In this document: positions 50,007 to 51,359 of the stretch, in pieces
How positions within the stretch are numbered: the stretch's first letter is position 1
Layout: each line of letters opens with the position of its first letter
Assembly: GCA_028280415.1 (NCBI GenBank)
Contig: JANQLV010000018.1
Location: 1-51,359 of the forward strand
Direction: 5' to 3'
Length of the DNA stretch: 51,359 nt
Origin: Saprospiraceae bacterium
Lineage (GTDB): Bacteria; Bacteroidota; Bacteroidia; Chitinophagales; Saprospiraceae
The notes under the pieces: model-generated
What the model was told of the DNA's origin: nothing
What the model saw: the letters and a program-made list of their open reading frames with translations, nothing else
Databases searched by the model: none
Made by a program: the position numbers and the translations under genes

Positions 50007-50695
50007 TCTTTATATTTGTTGTTTTTTATTTTTGGCTTAGTAATTTCCAAACATAGAATACAAGAGTGGATTGACAAAAGTATATTTTGGGACCAGTTAT
50101 TTTTTTATATTTTTTTTGAAAAAATTTAAACTTTCCAAAAGCATAAATGTTTTAATTTCATTCACTGTGCTAATCAAACTTTATGCTATATTATTTGAAT
50201 AATTTATTAAAATTATTTTATATCGAGCATAAGAATCTTACTTAATAACCCAATCAATTTCACTTCAATAAATAATAGTTTTTGTAAAGCTATTATCTCA
50301 CTTATATCAAGGAGAGATATGGTATTTTGATCTCTAGATTGAAAACCATTAAGCTCTTTGCGCTCTGACACTTATATAAAGGCTAAATTAATTTTCCTAA
50401 TTGACTGCTCCGGCAGTCCGGTTAAATTAATGCTAAAAATGAAATAATTCAAATTTTAAATAACTGGTTTGTTGTTTAATTTTTACCGGGTGTAAAAATA
50501 ATACAGGACTATTTTCAATTGTCTTTAACCGTCAGATTGATATCTAAACGGACAGGTATTATTTTGTCCGGGAATTCCTACAAAAATCAGTTCAATCAAA
50601 ATTTCACAATATTATATCATCGCGCGATAAACCTGAAGGCTATCCGCCTTCTACTGTAATCTTATTTTTAAACCTTTTAGAAACAATTTCTAACA
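50007..50695. other. 689-base AT-rich spacer with several hairpins
   Basis: No gene was found. Perfect hairpins: AGAGAT/ATCTCT (50313-50335), GACTGC-TCCG-GCAGTC (50403-50418, a UNCG-type tetraloop, flanked by direct repeats TAAATTAAT at 50384 and 50423), CGGACA/TGTCCG (50549-50570), palindrome ATCGCGCGAT (50619-50628) and GAAGGC-TATCC-GCCTTC (50635-50651). None is followed by a T-run. Confidence 0.55.
50403..50418. other. Hairpin with a UNCG-type tetraloop
   Basis: GACTGC-TCCG-GCAGTC, a perfect 6-bp stem. UNCG tetraloops are unusually stable in RNA. Direct repeats (TAAATTAAT) lie 11 bases before and 5 bases after it. It may mark a small RNA or an mRNA 3' end, but this is inference. Confidence 0.4.
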
Positions 50696-51359
50696 ATGAA
50701 AAAACATTTAAAATTTTCCCTCTTCGCAAGCTTAATGTTTTCTTTTTCATTTTTTACTACAGCACAGAATGTTGCGGACTATCCCGATAATGCCGCAGCT
50801 CCCGGATTACAAAACGTAAGAGTTGGATTCCAAACCGGAAATGCACTTGGTCTTGGAGATAATCGCAATACTTTCACCGGAGCTTTTGCCGGTGCTGGCG
50901 TCAATAATCATGAGGGCAATAGCTATTACGGTCATGAAGCCGGCCTGGATCATAATGGGGTCCTGAATACCTTTCTCGGAACCAGAGCCGGTGTCGGTGG
51001 AACTTCCGAAGCATCTGTTCATGTCGGTAGTGAATCAGGTAGTGGAAGCTTCGGATCAGCTAATGTATTTATAGGTTTTAGAGCAGGAGCCGGACGTGGC
51101 AACATCAATGAAAAGCTGTATATTAACGTCGGCAGTGGTAATCCTTTAATCTATGGTGATTTTAGTAGCAATGTTGCAGGAATCAATACGGAAGCACCTT
51201 TAAGTACTTTTGATGTAAGAGGTGCCAGTCTCTTAGTAACAGATGTAGCAACAACCGCGACTACTTTTCCGACCAGCCGTGCTACCGGACTCGGACAAGC
51301 AGGTGGCCCCGGTGGAGGTTCTTGTAATCTATACGGGTTTAGATCTCAGACTAATCTAA
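50696..51359 (+). CDS. Secreted tail-fibre/trimeric-adhesin-like protein (partial, cut by window end)
   Basis: 221 codons are visible without a stop. The signal peptide (FSLFASLMFSFSFFTTAQ) is followed by Gly/Asn/Ala-rich repeats such as NTFTGAFAGAG and NTFLGTRAGVG, the NTFxGxxAG type seen in Bacteroidota tail-fibre and S74-peptidase proteins. Next come KLYINVGSGNPLIYGDFSS and VAGINTEAPLSTFDVRGA, which in that family precede the stem. The C-terminus, perhaps an intramolecular chaperone, lies outside the window. A surface or structural role is inference. Confidence 0.75.
   Translation, partial: MKKHLKFSLFASLMFSFSFFTTAQNVADYPDNAAAPGLQNVRVGFQTGNALGLGDNRNTFTGAFAGAGVNNHEGNSYYGHEAGLDHNGVLNTFLGTRAGVGGTSEASVHVGSESGSGSFGSANVFIGFRAGAGRGNINEKLYINVGSGNPLIYGDFSSNVAGINTEAPLSTFDVRGASLLVTDVATTATTFPTSRATGLGQAGGPGGGSCNLYGFRSQTNL

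Overview
The window looks like chromosomal DNA of a member of the Bacteroidota, possibly of the Saprospiria or a related environmental class (class is inference). The evidence is a type IX secretion (T9SS) C-terminal sorting domain, a large Reg_prop/Y_Y_Y/LytS-type sensor with a LytTR response regulator, Por/TonB-style secreted proteins, many AraC regulators, AT-rich spacers, weak Shine-Dalgarno sequences and promoters of the TTG/TAnnTTTG type. I see no rRNA, tRNA, CRISPR array, complete insertion sequence or prophage.

Layout. 1-10 kb: the tail of a clamp-binding DNA-repair protein (possibly DNA polymerase IV), a conserved 105-aa protein, an alpha/beta hydrolase, an AraC regulator, a lipoprotein phosphoesterase, a MORN/TonB-C protein, and a stretch with three DinB/DfsB four-helix-bundle proteins around a Crp/Fnr regulator and a SIMPL-type protein. 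10-20 kb: secreted proteins (one with an IgGFc-binding N-domain and a T9SS tail), an NCS1 permease, a DUF4437 cupin lipoprotein, and a sugar module of FGGY kinase, overlapping FMN alpha-hydroxyacid oxidase and a convergent sodium:solute symporter. 20-30 kb: a CotH-like protein, an AraC regulator, a tandem OmpA-like protein, a close homologue of the cyanobacterial mannan-binding lectin MVL, and a minus-strand operon of sensor kinase, His-rich lipoprotein and LytTR regulator. 29-38 kb: a TetR/SDR pair with matching operators, an operon of di-haem cytochrome, 2Fe-2S protein and Tat-exported molybdopterin subunit, and an amidohydrolase/bestrophin pair. 38-42 kb: membrane proteins, a tiny membrane-anchored DnaJ-zinc-finger-like protein, and a membrane LytTR regulator divergent from a TraB/DUF5694-like protein. 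41-47.5 kb: a marR-HlyD-RND-TolC efflux operon. 48-51 kb: a phytanoyl-CoA dioxygenase divergent from an AraC regulator, then a long structured spacer leading into a secreted tail-fibre-like protein cut by the window end.

The least expected items are the MVL-type lectin (two 50-residue repeats, no signal peptide) behind a leader with two inverted repeats; the paired TetR operators of form GTAAGT-N4-ACTYAC; a 15-bp perfect inverted repeat in front of the symporter; LytTR-like direct repeats in the 38.5/39.6-kb divergent promoter; the DinB/DfsB cluster; and a decayed or repetitive element near 47.7 kb. All functional assignments come from reading motifs by eye; no database search was run.
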